Shown: in pieces, positions 6,986 to 16,207 of the stretch
Numbering within the stretch: the first letter of the stretch is position 1
Layout of the letters: the number at the start of each line of letters is the position of its first letter
DNA from: JACCVG01 sp034664165
Lineage (GTDB): Bacteria; Actinomycetota; Thermoleophilia; Solirubrobacterales; Thermoleophilaceae
Length of the DNA: 34,684 nucleotides
Assembly (NCBI GenBank): GCA_034664165.1
Contig: JAXDIE010000155.1
Location: forward strand, 1 to 34,684
Direction: 5' to 3'
Program-made: the position numbers and the translations under genes
Notes under the pieces: generated by a model
The model's database searches: none
Seen by the model: the letters and a program-made list of their open reading frames with translations, nothing else
What the model was told of the DNA's origin: nothing

Positions 6986-7669
6986 ATGGCATCCCATGAC
7001 GAATTCAAGCGGCCGACTCGCCGGCGGGTCCGCGCGATCCGCGACCGGCTGCGCGAGACCTACGGGGAAGCGGTGCTCGTGCCCCACCGCGACCCGGTCC
7101 ACGAGCTCGTGCTCACGATCCTCTCCCAGCACACCAACGACAGGAACCGTGACGTCGCCTACGGCCGGCTGCGCGAGAGCTTCCCCGACTGGGACGCGGT
7201 GGCGGCGGCCCCGGAGCAGGAGGTGGCGGATGCCATCCGGCCCGGCGGCTTGGCGAACATCAAGGCAGCCCGGATCCAGGCGGTGCTACGCGAGTTGGCG
7301 GGGGATGACCTGCACTGGATCGAACACGCCCCGCTGCAGGAGGCCCGGGACTATCTCTGCTCCCTGCCGGGCGTGGGCAGGAAGACCACGGCCTGCGTGC
7401 TCCTCTTCTCCTACGGCCGGCCGGATATCCCGGTAGACACCCACGTCGACCGGGTGGGCAAGCGCCTCGGGCTGTTCCGGCCGAAGGCCTCGTTCGAGGA
7501 GGAGCACGACGAGATGCTGCGCGTGGCCGACCCGGAGGACGCCTACGACCTGCACATGAACCTGATCCGGCACGGCCGTCTGGTCTGCAAGGCGCGGGCG
7601 CCGCGCTGCCACGAGTGCACACTTCTCCGCATGTGCCCGTACGGCCGCGCCCAGCGGTCATCTGGATAG
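6986..7669 (+). CDS. nth: Endonuclease III, base-excision DNA glycosylase/AP lyase
   Basis: 227-residue HhH-GPD glycosylase that removes oxidised pyrimidines and cleaves abasic sites. The helix-hairpin-helix reads LPGVGRKTTA, whose Lys is the expected lyase nucleophile. The catalytic Asp lies in VDTHVDRVGKRLG about 20 residues later. The C-terminal iron-sulfur motif is complete: C-x6-C-x2-C-x5-C (CKARAPRCHECTLLRMC). ILSQHTNDRNRD is close to the family LSAQTTD segment. The length is normal. It is divergent from the phosphatase gene and followed 10 bases later by an uncharacterised gene whose own -10 box overlaps the nth stop codon. Confidence 0.95.
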   Translation: MASHDEFKRPTRRRVRAIRDRLRETYGEAVLVPHRDPVHELVLTILSQHTNDRNRDVAYGRLRESFPDWDAVAAAPEQEVADAIRPGGLANIKAARIQAVLRELAGDDLHWIEHAPLQEARDYLCSLPGVGRKTTACVLLFSYGRPDIPVDTHVDRVGKRLGLFRPKASFEEEHDEMLRVADPEDAYDLHMNLIRHGRLVCKARAPRCHECTLLRMCPYGRAQRSSG

Positions 7670-7672
7670 AGT
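7667..7672 (+). promoter_or_regulatory. Candidate leaderless -10 box overlapping the nth stop
   Basis: TAGAGT, whose first three bases are the nth stop codon, lies seven bases before the ATG at 7680. It fits the TANNNT-N6-8-start pattern seen at other unit starts. Confidence 0.4.
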
Positions 7673-7679
7673 CGCCGCC

Positions 7680-8318
7680 ATGAGCGATGAATGGCGTGTG
7701 GAGGTAACTGTCGGTGATGAGTCCGGCCAGGTCTCGATGGGCGAGGTCCTGACCGCCGCCGACCTTGACTCCGAGGCAGAGGAGCGGCTGGGCGGCGAGG
7801 TGATCGTGACTCACGACGGGCCGCACCTCTTCCTGTACTCGGCCAGCGAGGAAGGCGCGCGGGAAGCCGAGCGCGTGGCCGCGGGGCTGATCGCCGAGAA
7901 CGGGCTGGACGGAACAACCCTGGTCACCCGCTGGCACCCGGACGAACAGACCTGGAAGGACGCTGCCGTGCCGCTGCCCTCGACGCCCGAGGAGCGCGAG
8001 GCCGAGCAGGAGCGCCTGGAGGAGGCCGAGAGCATCGAGCTAGCCACCGAGGGAACCTACGACTGGGAGCTCCGGATCGAGCTTCCGGGACACGCCGAAA
8101 CCGTCGAGTTCGCGCGTACGCTTCGCAGCGAGGGCCTCCCGGTCATCCGCAGGTGGCGCTACCTCCGGGTCGGGGCTCTCACCGAGCAGGATGCCCGCGA
8201 GCTGGCCGGGCGGATCCGCGCCGAGGCGCCCGAGGGCGCTGTCATCAGGCTCGACGCGAACCTCGACTTCCCGTCGGGGGCGCTCACGAACTGGCTCGAG
8301 AGCCGGTTCCAGCCCTAG
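7680..8318 (+). CDS. Protein of unknown function with two similar halves
   Basis: 212 residues, acidic, without signal peptide or membrane segment, so probably cytosolic. I do not recognise a named family. Residues 5-95 and 128-195 look like two versions of one alpha/beta unit. Each starts with a WRVEV or WELRI strand and contains a hydrophobic strand pair (EVIVTHDGPHLFLYSAS; PVIRRWRYLRVGALT). Each then has an Ala/Glu-rich helix (GAREAERVAAGLIAE; DARELAGRIRAEAPEG) and a final strand. A charged Glu-rich linker (about 102-120) joins them. The layout suggests a ferredoxin-like tandem, which is inference. It lies between nth and the dnaK promoter; no functional clue comes from either. Confidence 0.85.
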   Translation: MSDEWRVEVTVGDESGQVSMGEVLTAADLDSEAEERLGGEVIVTHDGPHLFLYSASEEGAREAERVAAGLIAENGLDGTTLVTRWHPDEQTWKDAAVPLPSTPEEREAEQERLEEAESIELATEGTYDWELRIELPGHAETVEFARTLRSEGLPVIRRWRYLRVGALTEQDARELAGRIRAEAPEGAVIRLDANLDFPSGALTNWLESRFQP

Positions 8319-8325
8319 CCCCTAC

Positions 8326-8354
8326 TTGCGGCCGCAGAGCTAATCTGCTATAAG
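8326..8354 (+). promoter_or_regulatory. dnaK operon promoter
   Basis: TTGCGG (8326-8331) and TATAAG (8349-8354) are separated by 17 bases. The leader to the dnaK ATG at 8405 would be about 43 bases and includes AAAGG as a ribosome binding site. The clpB promoter has the same layout (TTGCGC, 16 bases, TATGAT). Confidence 0.65.
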
Positions 8355-8367
8355 TTCACTTAGATTT
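8343..8367 (+). promoter_or_regulatory. Element shared with clpB promoter, candidate HspR operator
   Basis: ATCTGCTAT-N5-CACTTAGATTT covers the -10 box and start region. The same 25-base block precedes clpB at 12340-12364 with 21 of 25 positions identical. Its ends form inverted arms (AATCT / AGATT here) about two helical turns apart, as expected for a dimeric repressor. It is not the classical HAIR sequence. Confidence 0.55.
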
Positions 8368-8384
8368 CAGTACCCGAACTCAAG
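8365..8384 (+). promoter_or_regulatory. Degenerate HAIR-like inverted repeat in the dnaK leader
   Basis: TTTCAGT-N6-ACTCAAG. The right arm is a perfect HAIR half-site; the left arm matches CTTGAGT at five of seven positions, and the spacer is six instead of seven. It lies just after the expected transcription start. The clpB promoter lacks it, so it is a weaker operator candidate than the shared 25-base block. Confidence 0.35.
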
Positions 8385-8404
8385 CAGCAGAAAGGCTTTC
8401 GCAT

Positions 8405-10312
<1,908 letters not shown>

Positions 10313-10314
10313 CG

Positions 10315-10839
10315 GTGACCCGCCCCGAGGAACAGGTCCCCGCCGAGGTGGAGCAGGAGGGCGCGGAGAACGCGCCCTCCGAGCCCGCCGTGCCGGAGGA
10401 CCCTGCCCAGCGCACCGCGCGCGAGCGCGACGAGTACCTCGACCTGGCCCAGCGCACGCGGGCCGAGTTCGACAACTACCGCAAGCGGGTGGCCAAGGAC
10501 ATAGCCGTTGCCGGCGAGCGGGCCAAGGGCGCCCTGGTGCGCGAGCTGCTGCCCGTGGTCGACAACCTGGAGCGCGCACTCGAGGCCGCGGGGTCCGATG
10601 ACGCCGGGCTGGTGGAGGGCGTGAAGCTCGTCCACGCCGAGCTCGTGGCCGCGCTGGAGCGCAATGGGGTCCAGGGCTTCACCCCGGTGGGTGAGCCGTT
10701 CGACCCATCCGTGCACGAGGCGCTGTCGATGCGCGAGGAGCCCGGCGCCGAGCCCGGGATCGTGCTCGACGTGGTCGAGAAGGGCTACCGCGTGGACGAG
10801 TCAGTGCTACGGCCCGCCCGCGTGGTGGTGTCGGCGTAG
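10315..10839 (+). CDS. grpE: Nucleotide exchange factor GrpE
   Basis: 174 residues with a GTG start two bases after the dnaK stop. The acidic N-terminus is followed by a long helix and the GrpE core: YLDLAQRTRAEFDNYRKRVAKD, LLPVVDNLERAL, GVKLVHAELVAALERNGVQ and PFDPSVHEALS. GrpE dimers release ADP from DnaK and act as a thermosensor. The gene directly abuts dnaJ (ATG follows the TAG stop), so the three chaperone genes are translated from one message. Confidence 0.97.
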   Translation: MTRPEEQVPAEVEQEGAENAPSEPAVPEDPAQRTARERDEYLDLAQRTRAEFDNYRKRVAKDIAVAGERAKGALVRELLPVVDNLERALEAAGSDDAGLVEGVKLVHAELVAALERNGVQGFTPVGEPFDPSVHEALSMREEPGAEPGIVLDVVEKGYRVDESVLRPARVVVSA

Positions 10840-11940
10840 ATGGCCCAGAACAAGGACCCGTACCAGGTGCTCGGAGTCGCCAAGAAGGCGTCCGACGACG
10901 AGATCAAGAAGGCCTATCGCAAGCTGGCTCGCCAGTACCACCCGGACCGCAACCCCGACGACGCCTCGGCCGAGGAGCGCTTCAAGGAGGTCCAGGAGGC
11001 CTACTCGGTTCTCTCCGACCCCGAGAAGCGCAAGCAGTTCGATTCGGGAGGCCTGTTCGGCACCGGCTTCGACCCCAGCGCGTTCCGCGGCGGCGCCGGA
11101 GGCCAGGGCTTCGGCGGCTTTGGTGATCTCTTCTCCGACCTCTTTGGCGGCGGCGGGCCCGGCGCACAGCGCGGGCGCCCCCAGCGCGGCCGCGATCTCG
11201 AGACCGATGTGACGATCACCTTCGACCAGGCCATGAACGGCACCCAGGTATCCCTCTCGGTCCCGATCGAGGGTACCTGCGCCACCTGCCATGGCAACGG
11301 GGCCAAGCCGGGCACCACCCCAAGGGTCTGCCCGCGCTGCAACGGCCGTGGCATCGAGGCCCAGGGCCAGGGCCTGTTCTCCATCTCCCAGCCCTGTCGC
11401 GAGTGCGGCGGGCGCGGAAGCATCGTCGACGACCCCTGCCCCACCTGTGGCGGCCGCGGGGTCACCCAGCAGGTCAAGCGCTACAAGGCCAACATCCCCG
11501 CCGGCGTCCGCGAGGGCACCCGTGTGCGGCTGGCGGGCAAGGGCGAGCCGGGGCCGGGCGGCGGGCCGTCCGGTGACCTGTATGTGATCACGCATGTGGG
11601 TGCGTCTCCGGTGTTTGCGCGCAAGGGCGACAACCTCGAGGTCGAGGTGCCGATCTCGATCGTCGAGGCCATTCGCGGCGCCACCGTCGAGGTCCCGACC
11701 CTGTCGGGCACCAAGCGGATCCGCGTTCCGGCCGGGACACAGCACGGAACCGTTCAGCGCCTGCGCGGCGAAGGCCCCCAGCGGCTCGGCGGCAAGGGCC
11801 GCGGCGATATCCACTACCGCCTGAACATAGACGTCCCCAAGTCGCTGTCGAGCGAGCAGGAGAAGGCGGTCGACGACCTGGCCGGGGTCATGTCCGACAA
11901 CCCGCGCGAGAACCTCTTCGGCGATCGGGGCGAAGGCTGA
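10840..11940 (+). CDS. dnaJ: Chaperone DnaJ (Hsp40, type I)
   Basis: 366 residues. The J domain (about 1-70) has the HPD motif in ARQYHPDRNPDD, which stimulates DnaK ATPase. A Gly/Phe-rich segment (about 70-115) follows. Then come four zinc-binding repeats CATCHGNG, CPRCNGRG, CRECGGRG and CPTCGGRG (about 147-210), so this is a type I DnaJ with two zinc centres. The two C-terminal beta domains contain GDLYVITHV and GDIHYRLNIDVP. The stop TGA shares one base with the hspR start (TGATG), so translation of the repressor may be coupled. Confidence 0.98.
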   Translation: MAQNKDPYQVLGVAKKASDDEIKKAYRKLARQYHPDRNPDDASAEERFKEVQEAYSVLSDPEKRKQFDSGGLFGTGFDPSAFRGGAGGQGFGGFGDLFSDLFGGGGPGAQRGRPQRGRDLETDVTITFDQAMNGTQVSLSVPIEGTCATCHGNGAKPGTTPRVCPRCNGRGIEAQGQGLFSISQPCRECGGRGSIVDDPCPTCGGRGVTQQVKRYKANIPAGVREGTRVRLAGKGEPGPGGGPSGDLYVITHVGASPVFARKGDNLEVEVPISIVEAIRGATVEVPTLSGTKRIRVPAGTQHGTVQRLRGEGPQRLGGKGRGDIHYRLNIDVPKSLSSEQEKAVDDLAGVMSDNPRENLFGDRGEG

Positions 11941-12338
11941 TGGCGGGTCCCGAGCCCACCCAGGGCGTCTACATGATCTCGGTGGCGGCCGAGCTTGCCG
12001 GAATGCACCCCCAGACGCTGCGCATCTACGAGACGCGCGGCCTGATCACTCCGAAGCGCTCGCCCAAGAACACCCGCCTGTACTCCCAGGCCGACGTGGA
12101 GCGGCTGCGCCGGATCCAGGAGTTGACGTCGGAGCTGGGCATGAACCTTGCCGGAGTCGAGCGGGTCTTCGAACTCGAGGACGAGATGGAGCGGATGAGG
12201 CAGAAGATGGCCCGGCTCGAGCGGGCCGCGGAGCAGGCGCGCCAGGACCTCCAGGCCGAACTGGCAGGGCTGCAGCGCTCCCTGCGCGCGGAGATCGTGC
12301 GCTACGAGCCGCCAGGCTCCGCCTTGCGCCGGGGCTAG
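11940..12338 (+). CDS. hspR: MerR-family heat-shock repressor HspR
   Basis: 132-residue MerR-type regulator at the end of the dnaK operon, the standard place for HspR in actinobacteria. The winged helix-turn-helix is YMISVAAELAGMHPQTLRIY and ETRGLITPKRSPKNTRLYSQ, followed by DVERLRRIQELTSELGMNLAGV. The C-terminal half is a coiled coil (about 78-115) for dimerisation. In other actinobacteria HspR represses dnaK and clpB with DnaK as co-repressor. No canonical HAIR sequence (CTTGAGT-N7-ACTCAAG) is present here, so this protein may read the 25-base element shared by the dnaK and clpB promoters. Its 3' end carries the clpB -35 box. Confidence 0.93.
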   Translation: MAGPEPTQGVYMISVAAELAGMHPQTLRIYETRGLITPKRSPKNTRLYSQADVERLRRIQELTSELGMNLAGVERVFELEDEMERMRQKMARLERAAEQARQDLQAELAGLQRSLRAEIVRYEPPGSALRRG

Positions 12339-12351
12339 GATCTGCTATGAT
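12324..12351 (+). promoter_or_regulatory. clpB promoter inside the end of hspR
   Basis: TTGCGC (12324-12329), 16 bases, TATGAT (12346-12351). The start would fall near 12358-12360, leaving a leader of only about six to eight bases before the ATG at 12366 with no Shine-Dalgarno. Confidence 0.62.
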
Positions 12352-12364
12352 CCCACTTAGATTT
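12340..12364 (+). promoter_or_regulatory. Element shared with dnaK promoter, candidate HspR operator
   Basis: Second copy of ATCTGCTAT-N5-CACTTAGATTT, 21 of 25 bases identical to 8343-8367. It covers the -10 box and ends two bases short of the clpB ATG. The position would block polymerase binding. Confidence 0.55.
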
Positions 12365-12365
12365 T

Positions 12366-14882
12366 ATGCAGGCAGACCGCTTCACAGTCAAGTCCCAGGA
12401 AGCCCTTGCGGCCGCTCAGCGGCTTGCGGGCGGCCGGCGTAACCCCGAGGTCCAGCCCCAGCACGTCCTCTCGGCGCTGCTCGAGCAGGACGGCGGCATC
12501 GTCGTGCCCGTCCTGCGCCGGGCAGGGGCGGATCCCGAGACCGTCCGCGGCCGGCTGAACACCCAGCTTGACGCCCTCCCCACCGTCTCCGGCGAAGCCG
12601 AGGCTGCTCCGTCCCTTTCGCAGGGGACCATCGCCCTGCTCCAGGACTCGGACGAGGTCGCGCGCTCGCTCGGCGACGAATACGTGTCGACCGAGCACCT
12701 GCTTCTGTCGCTGGCCGCTGACCCGCAGATCGACACCGGCGCCACGCGCGAGCAGCTCGAGCAGGCGGTGCAGGCGGTACGCGGGCCCCATCGCGTGACC
12801 GACCAGAACCCCGAGGACAAGTACCAGGCGCTGGAGAAGTACGGCCGCGACCTGACCGAGGCCGCCGAGCAGGGCAAGCTCGACCCGGTCATCGGGCGCG
12901 ACGACGAGATCCGGCGCGTCATCCAGGTCCTGTCCCGGCGCACGAAGAACAACCCGGTTCTGATCGGCGAGCCCGGTACCGGCAAGACCGCGATCGTCGA
13001 GGGCCTGGCCCAGCGGATCGTGTCCGGCGACATCCCGGAGTCGCTGCGCGACCGCCGTGTCGTCGCGCTTGACATGGGCTCGCTCGTCGCCGGCGCCAAG
13101 TACCGGGGTGAGTTCGAGGACCGGCTCAAGGCGGTCCTCAAGGAGGTCCAGGACGCCGACGGGCGGATCATCCTCTTCCTCGACGAGCTGCACACCATCG
13201 TCGGAGCCGGCGCTGCGGAAGGGTCGATGGACGCCGCCAATCTGCTCAAGCCGCTGCTGGCACGCGGCGAGCTGCGATGTGTCGGCGCCACCACGCTTGA
13301 CGAGTACCGGCAGCACATCGAGAAGGACAAGGCCCTGGAGCGCCGCTTCCAGCCGGTGTTCGTCGACGAGCCGACCGTCGAGGACACGATCGCGATCCTG
13401 CGCGGCCTCAAGGAGCGCTACGAGATCCACCACGGCGTCCGCATCCAGGACCCGGCGATCATCGCCGCGGCCACCCTGTCCCACCGCTACATCGCCGACC
13501 GCTTCCTGCCCGACAAGGCCATCGACCTGATCGACGAGGCGGCTTCCAAGCTGCGCATCGAGATCGACTCGATGCCCGTCGAGATCGACGAGGTCGAGCG
13601 CCGGGTTCAGCAGCTCGAGATCGAGTTTCAGGCGCTGAAGAAGGAGAAGGACGACGCTTCCAAGCAGCGCAGCGAGGCCATCGAGCGCGAGCTGGCGGAC
13701 CTGCGCGAGCAGTCGAGCGAGATGAAGGCCCACTGGCAGAACGAGAAGCACGCGATTGAGGCCATCCGCGACACCAAGGAGCAGCTCGAGCAGGCGCATC
13801 GGGACATCGAGCGCGCTGAGCGCGAGGGCAACCTCGAGCGCGCGGCCGAGCTCCGCTACGGCGAGATTCCCGGGTTCGAGGAAGAGGTCAAGCGGCTCGA
13901 GGCCGAGCTGCAGGAGCTTCAGAAGGACCGGACGATGCTCAAGGAGGAGGTCGACAGCGAGGACATCGCCGAGGTGGTGGCCAAGTGGACGGGCATCCCC
14001 CTGTCCAAGCTCATGGAGGGCGAGGTCGAGAAACTGATCCACATGGAGGATCGCCTGCACGAGCGGGTGATCGGCCAGGACACCGCCGTCGAGGCCGTGG
14101 CCAACGCCCTCCGCCGCTCACGTGCCGGGCTTCAGGACCCGAACCGGCCGATCGGCGCCTTCCTCTTCGTCGGGCCCACCGGCGTGGGCAAGACCGAGCT
14201 GGCTCGCGCCCTGGCCGAGTTCATGTTCGACTCCGAGCAGGCCATGATCAGGATCGACATGTCGGAGTACATGGAGAAGCACTCCGTGTCCCGGCTCGTC
14301 GGCGCCCCTCCCGGATACGTGGGGTATGAGGCCGGCGGCCAGCTGACCGAGGCCGTGCGCCGGCGCCCCTACTCGGTGGTGCTGCTTGACGAGATCGAGA
14401 AGGCCCACCCCGATGTGTTCAACATCCTGCTCCAGGTGATGGATGACGGCCGCCTGACGGACGGCCAGGGCCGCACCGTCAACTTCAAGAACACCGTGCT
14501 GATCATGACGTCGAACATCCCCGGCGGGATCGAGGGCGTCGAGGCCCAGCTCAAGCCCGAGTTCATCAACCGCCTGGACGAGATTGTCGAGTTCCAGTCG
14601 CTCACGCGCGAGCAGATCACGGCCATCGTCGACACGCAGGTGGCCCTGCTGTCGCGCCGCCTGGCCGAGAGGGGCATCACCCTCGATCTGACCGATGACG
14701 CGCGAACCCTGATCGGCAACCTCGGCTACGACCCCGTGTACGGCGCGCGACCGCTCAAGCGGGTCATCCAGAAGCAGCTGGTGGACAAGCTGGCTTTGGC
14801 GATGCTCGAGGGCGAGTTCGGGGACGGCGACACCGTGAAGGTTGGTGCTTCGGACGGCGAGCTGGTTTTCGAGACGGCCTGA
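12366..14882 (+). CDS. clpB: ATP-dependent disaggregase ClpB (Hsp100)
   Basis: 838 residues; the usual length is 850-870. The N domain (about 1-145) contains FTVKSQEALAAAQRLA. NBD1 has Walker A GEPGTGKT (about residue 201) and Walker B IILFLDELHT. The long coiled-coil M domain (about 400-525) distinguishes ClpB from ClpA and ClpC. NBD2 has Walker A GPTGVGKT (about 602) and the pore loop GYVGYEAGG. Between IMTSN (about 713) and PEFINRLDEIV the usual 35-45 residue stretch is cut to about a dozen (IPGGIEGVEAQLK), which accounts for most of the missing length. ClpB works with DnaK/DnaJ/GrpE on aggregates. It is transcribed from its own promoter and possibly by read-through from hspR. Confidence 0.98.
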   Translation: MQADRFTVKSQEALAAAQRLAGGRRNPEVQPQHVLSALLEQDGGIVVPVLRRAGADPETVRGRLNTQLDALPTVSGEAEAAPSLSQGTIALLQDSDEVARSLGDEYVSTEHLLLSLAADPQIDTGATREQLEQAVQAVRGPHRVTDQNPEDKYQALEKYGRDLTEAAEQGKLDPVIGRDDEIRRVIQVLSRRTKNNPVLIGEPGTGKTAIVEGLAQRIVSGDIPESLRDRRVVALDMGSLVAGAKYRGEFEDRLKAVLKEVQDADGRIILFLDELHTIVGAGAAEGSMDAANLLKPLLARGELRCVGATTLDEYRQHIEKDKALERRFQPVFVDEPTVEDTIAILRGLKERYEIHHGVRIQDPAIIAAATLSHRYIADRFLPDKAIDLIDEAASKLRIEIDSMPVEIDEVERRVQQLEIEFQALKKEKDDASKQRSEAIERELADLREQSSEMKAHWQNEKHAIEAIRDTKEQLEQAHRDIERAEREGNLERAAELRYGEIPGFEEEVKRLEAELQELQKDRTMLKEEVDSEDIAEVVAKWTGIPLSKLMEGEVEKLIHMEDRLHERVIGQDTAVEAVANALRRSRAGLQDPNRPIGAFLFVGPTGVGKTELARALAEFMFDSEQAMIRIDMSEYMEKHSVSRLVGAPPGYVGYEAGGQLTEAVRRRPYSVVLLDEIEKAHPDVFNILLQVMDDGRLTDGQGRTVNFKNTVLIMTSNIPGGIEGVEAQLKPEFINRLDEIVEFQSLTREQITAIVDTQVALLSRRLAERGITLDLTDDARTLIGNLGYDPVYGARPLKRVIQKQLVDKLALAMLEGEFGDGDTVKVGASDGELVFETA

Positions 14883-14911
14883 CGGCAGCAATGAGGGCCG
14901 GGCTCGGCGTC

Positions 14912-14952
14912 CTCGAAGACTTTGGGCCCTATAGCGACCACAACTCTTCGAG
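14912..14952. terminator. Possible bidirectional hairpin between clpB and the amidohydrolase
   Basis: CTCGAAGA (14912-14919) and TCTTCGAG (14945-14952) form an eight-pair stem with a 25-base loop in the short gap between two convergent genes. There is no T-run. A bidirectional terminator is plausible from position only. Confidence 0.3.
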
Positions 14953-14953
14953 T

Positions 14954-16207
14954 TCAGGCGATTCCGAGCCGGCGGGCCCTCTCCTGGGCCTTGGCCACGA
15001 TCTCGTCCTCGCCTTCGATCACGCCGCCGCGGACCAGCACGTCGCCCGCCACCACCGTCGTATCGACCACCGAGCCCGACGCCGCGTAGACCAGGCCGGC
15101 GTCGAGGTCCCCCAGGCTTAGCTCGGGCGAGCCGAGGCGCACCAGCACGAAGTCTGCCGGCGCCCCCACCGCGAGTTCGTCCGTCCCGCCGAGAAGGGGT
15201 GACCGGGCGCCGCGGGCAACCGCCATTGTCTCTGCCGCCGTAACGACCGCGGCGTCCCCCGCGTGATGCTTCTGCAGCAGCGCGAACAGCTTGGCGTCAC
15301 TGAGCAGATCCAGGGAGTTGTTGGAGCCCGGACCGTCGGTCCCCAGCCCAACCCGAACGCCGTGCTTTCGCGCAGCCGGATAGGGGAACACCCCGCCCAC
15401 CGCGAGCTTCATGTTCGCGGCCGGATTCGTGATCACCGTTGCGCCGCGCTCTGCGATCAGCTCCAGTTCGCCGTCGTCCAAGTGGACCCCGTGTGCGAGC
15501 ACGGCCCTCTCGGTGAGCAATCCGATCCGGTCCAGGTACTCCGCGGGCCTGCAGCCGCGCTGACCAACGCAGTCCTCCACTTCGCCAGCTGTCTCCGAGA
15601 GGTGGATCTGCACCGGGATCCCGCGCTCCGCAGATATCTCGCCCGCCCAGGTGAGCGTCTCCTCGCTGACCGCATAGATCGAATGCGGTGAGAGCGAGAG
15701 CGAGACCCGGTCACCGGTGGCGACCAGCTGATCGAGCATCGCGGCGGCGGAGGCGCGGACCTCGGCGCCCCTGGCCGCGTCGTTCATGTCCACCAGCGGG
15801 CCGCCGATCGTCGCCCTGAGGCCCGAGTCCTGAACGGCGGCGGCGACCGCGTCGGGGTGCCAGTACATGTCGAAGAACGCGACCACGCCGGCCCGGGCCA
15901 TCTCGGCACAGGCCAGGCGCGTGCCCCAGTAGACGTCGTCGTACTCCAGGCGCGCCTCCGCAGGCCAGATGTGGCCCTCCAGCCACTCCATCAGGGGAAG
16001 GTCGTCGGCGTAGCCGCGGAAGAGGGTCATGGCCGCGTGGGTGTGGCCGTTTACGAGGCCCGGAACCAGCGCCATGCCGGAGCCGTTGATCACCTCCTCT
16101 CCCGGCTGTGTTGCCAGCCCTGGGCCGATCTCCGTGATCAGCCCATTGGCGGCGCGCAGGGAGCTTTCCCGCCCGTGGATCGCCGCGCCTGTGATCAGCA
16201 GGCTCAC
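14954..16207 (-). CDS. Amidohydrolase, probable MTA/S-adenosylhomocysteine deaminase
   Basis: 417-residue metal-dependent hydrolase of the MtaD/TrzA group. Metal ligands are visible: the HxH in VNGHTHAAMTLFRG, His in VQIHLSETAGEVEDC, His in LAHGVHLDDGEL, and Asp in GTDGPGSNNSLDLL. These features are typical of enzymes deaminating methylthioadenosine, S-adenosylhomocysteine or related adenosines to inosines. The GTG start at 16207 overlaps the stop of an MTAP-family phosphorylase gene (GTGA). This supports a two-step route: deamination to methylthioinosine, then phosphorolysis. Guanine-type or triazine-type substrates are alternatives not excluded by sequence. Confidence 0.87.
   Translation of the reverse strand: MSLLITGAAIHGRESSLRAANGLITEIGPGLATQPGEEVINGSGMALVPGLVNGHTHAAMTLFRGYADDLPLMEWLEGHIWPAEARLEYDDVYWGTRLACAEMARAGVVAFFDMYWHPDAVAAAVQDSGLRATIGGPLVDMNDAARGAEVRASAAAMLDQLVATGDRVSLSLSPHSIYAVSEETLTWAGEISAERGIPVQIHLSETAGEVEDCVGQRGCRPAEYLDRIGLLTERAVLAHGVHLDDGELELIAERGATVITNPAANMKLAVGGVFPYPAARKHGVRVGLGTDGPGSNNSLDLLSDAKLFALLQKHHAGDAAVVTAAETMAVARGARSPLLGGTDELAVGAPADFVLVRLGSPELSLGDLDAGLVYAASGSVVDTTVVAGDVLVRGGVIEGEDEIVAKAQERARRLGIA

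Noticed and set aside
6946..7008. N-terminal extension of the phosphatase to ATG 7008
   Set aside because: It would overlap the start of nth and its promoter; the added 21 residues resemble no domain.
8370..8394. GGGTAC on the minus strand in the dnaK leader with CTTT 15 bases upstream
   Set aside because: The -35 box has one mismatch, and the promoter would read antisense into the gene at 7680-8318 with no gene of its own.
12357..14060. 567-codon open frame antisense to clpB
   Set aside because: Antisense shadow of a highly conserved gene; no recognisable motif.
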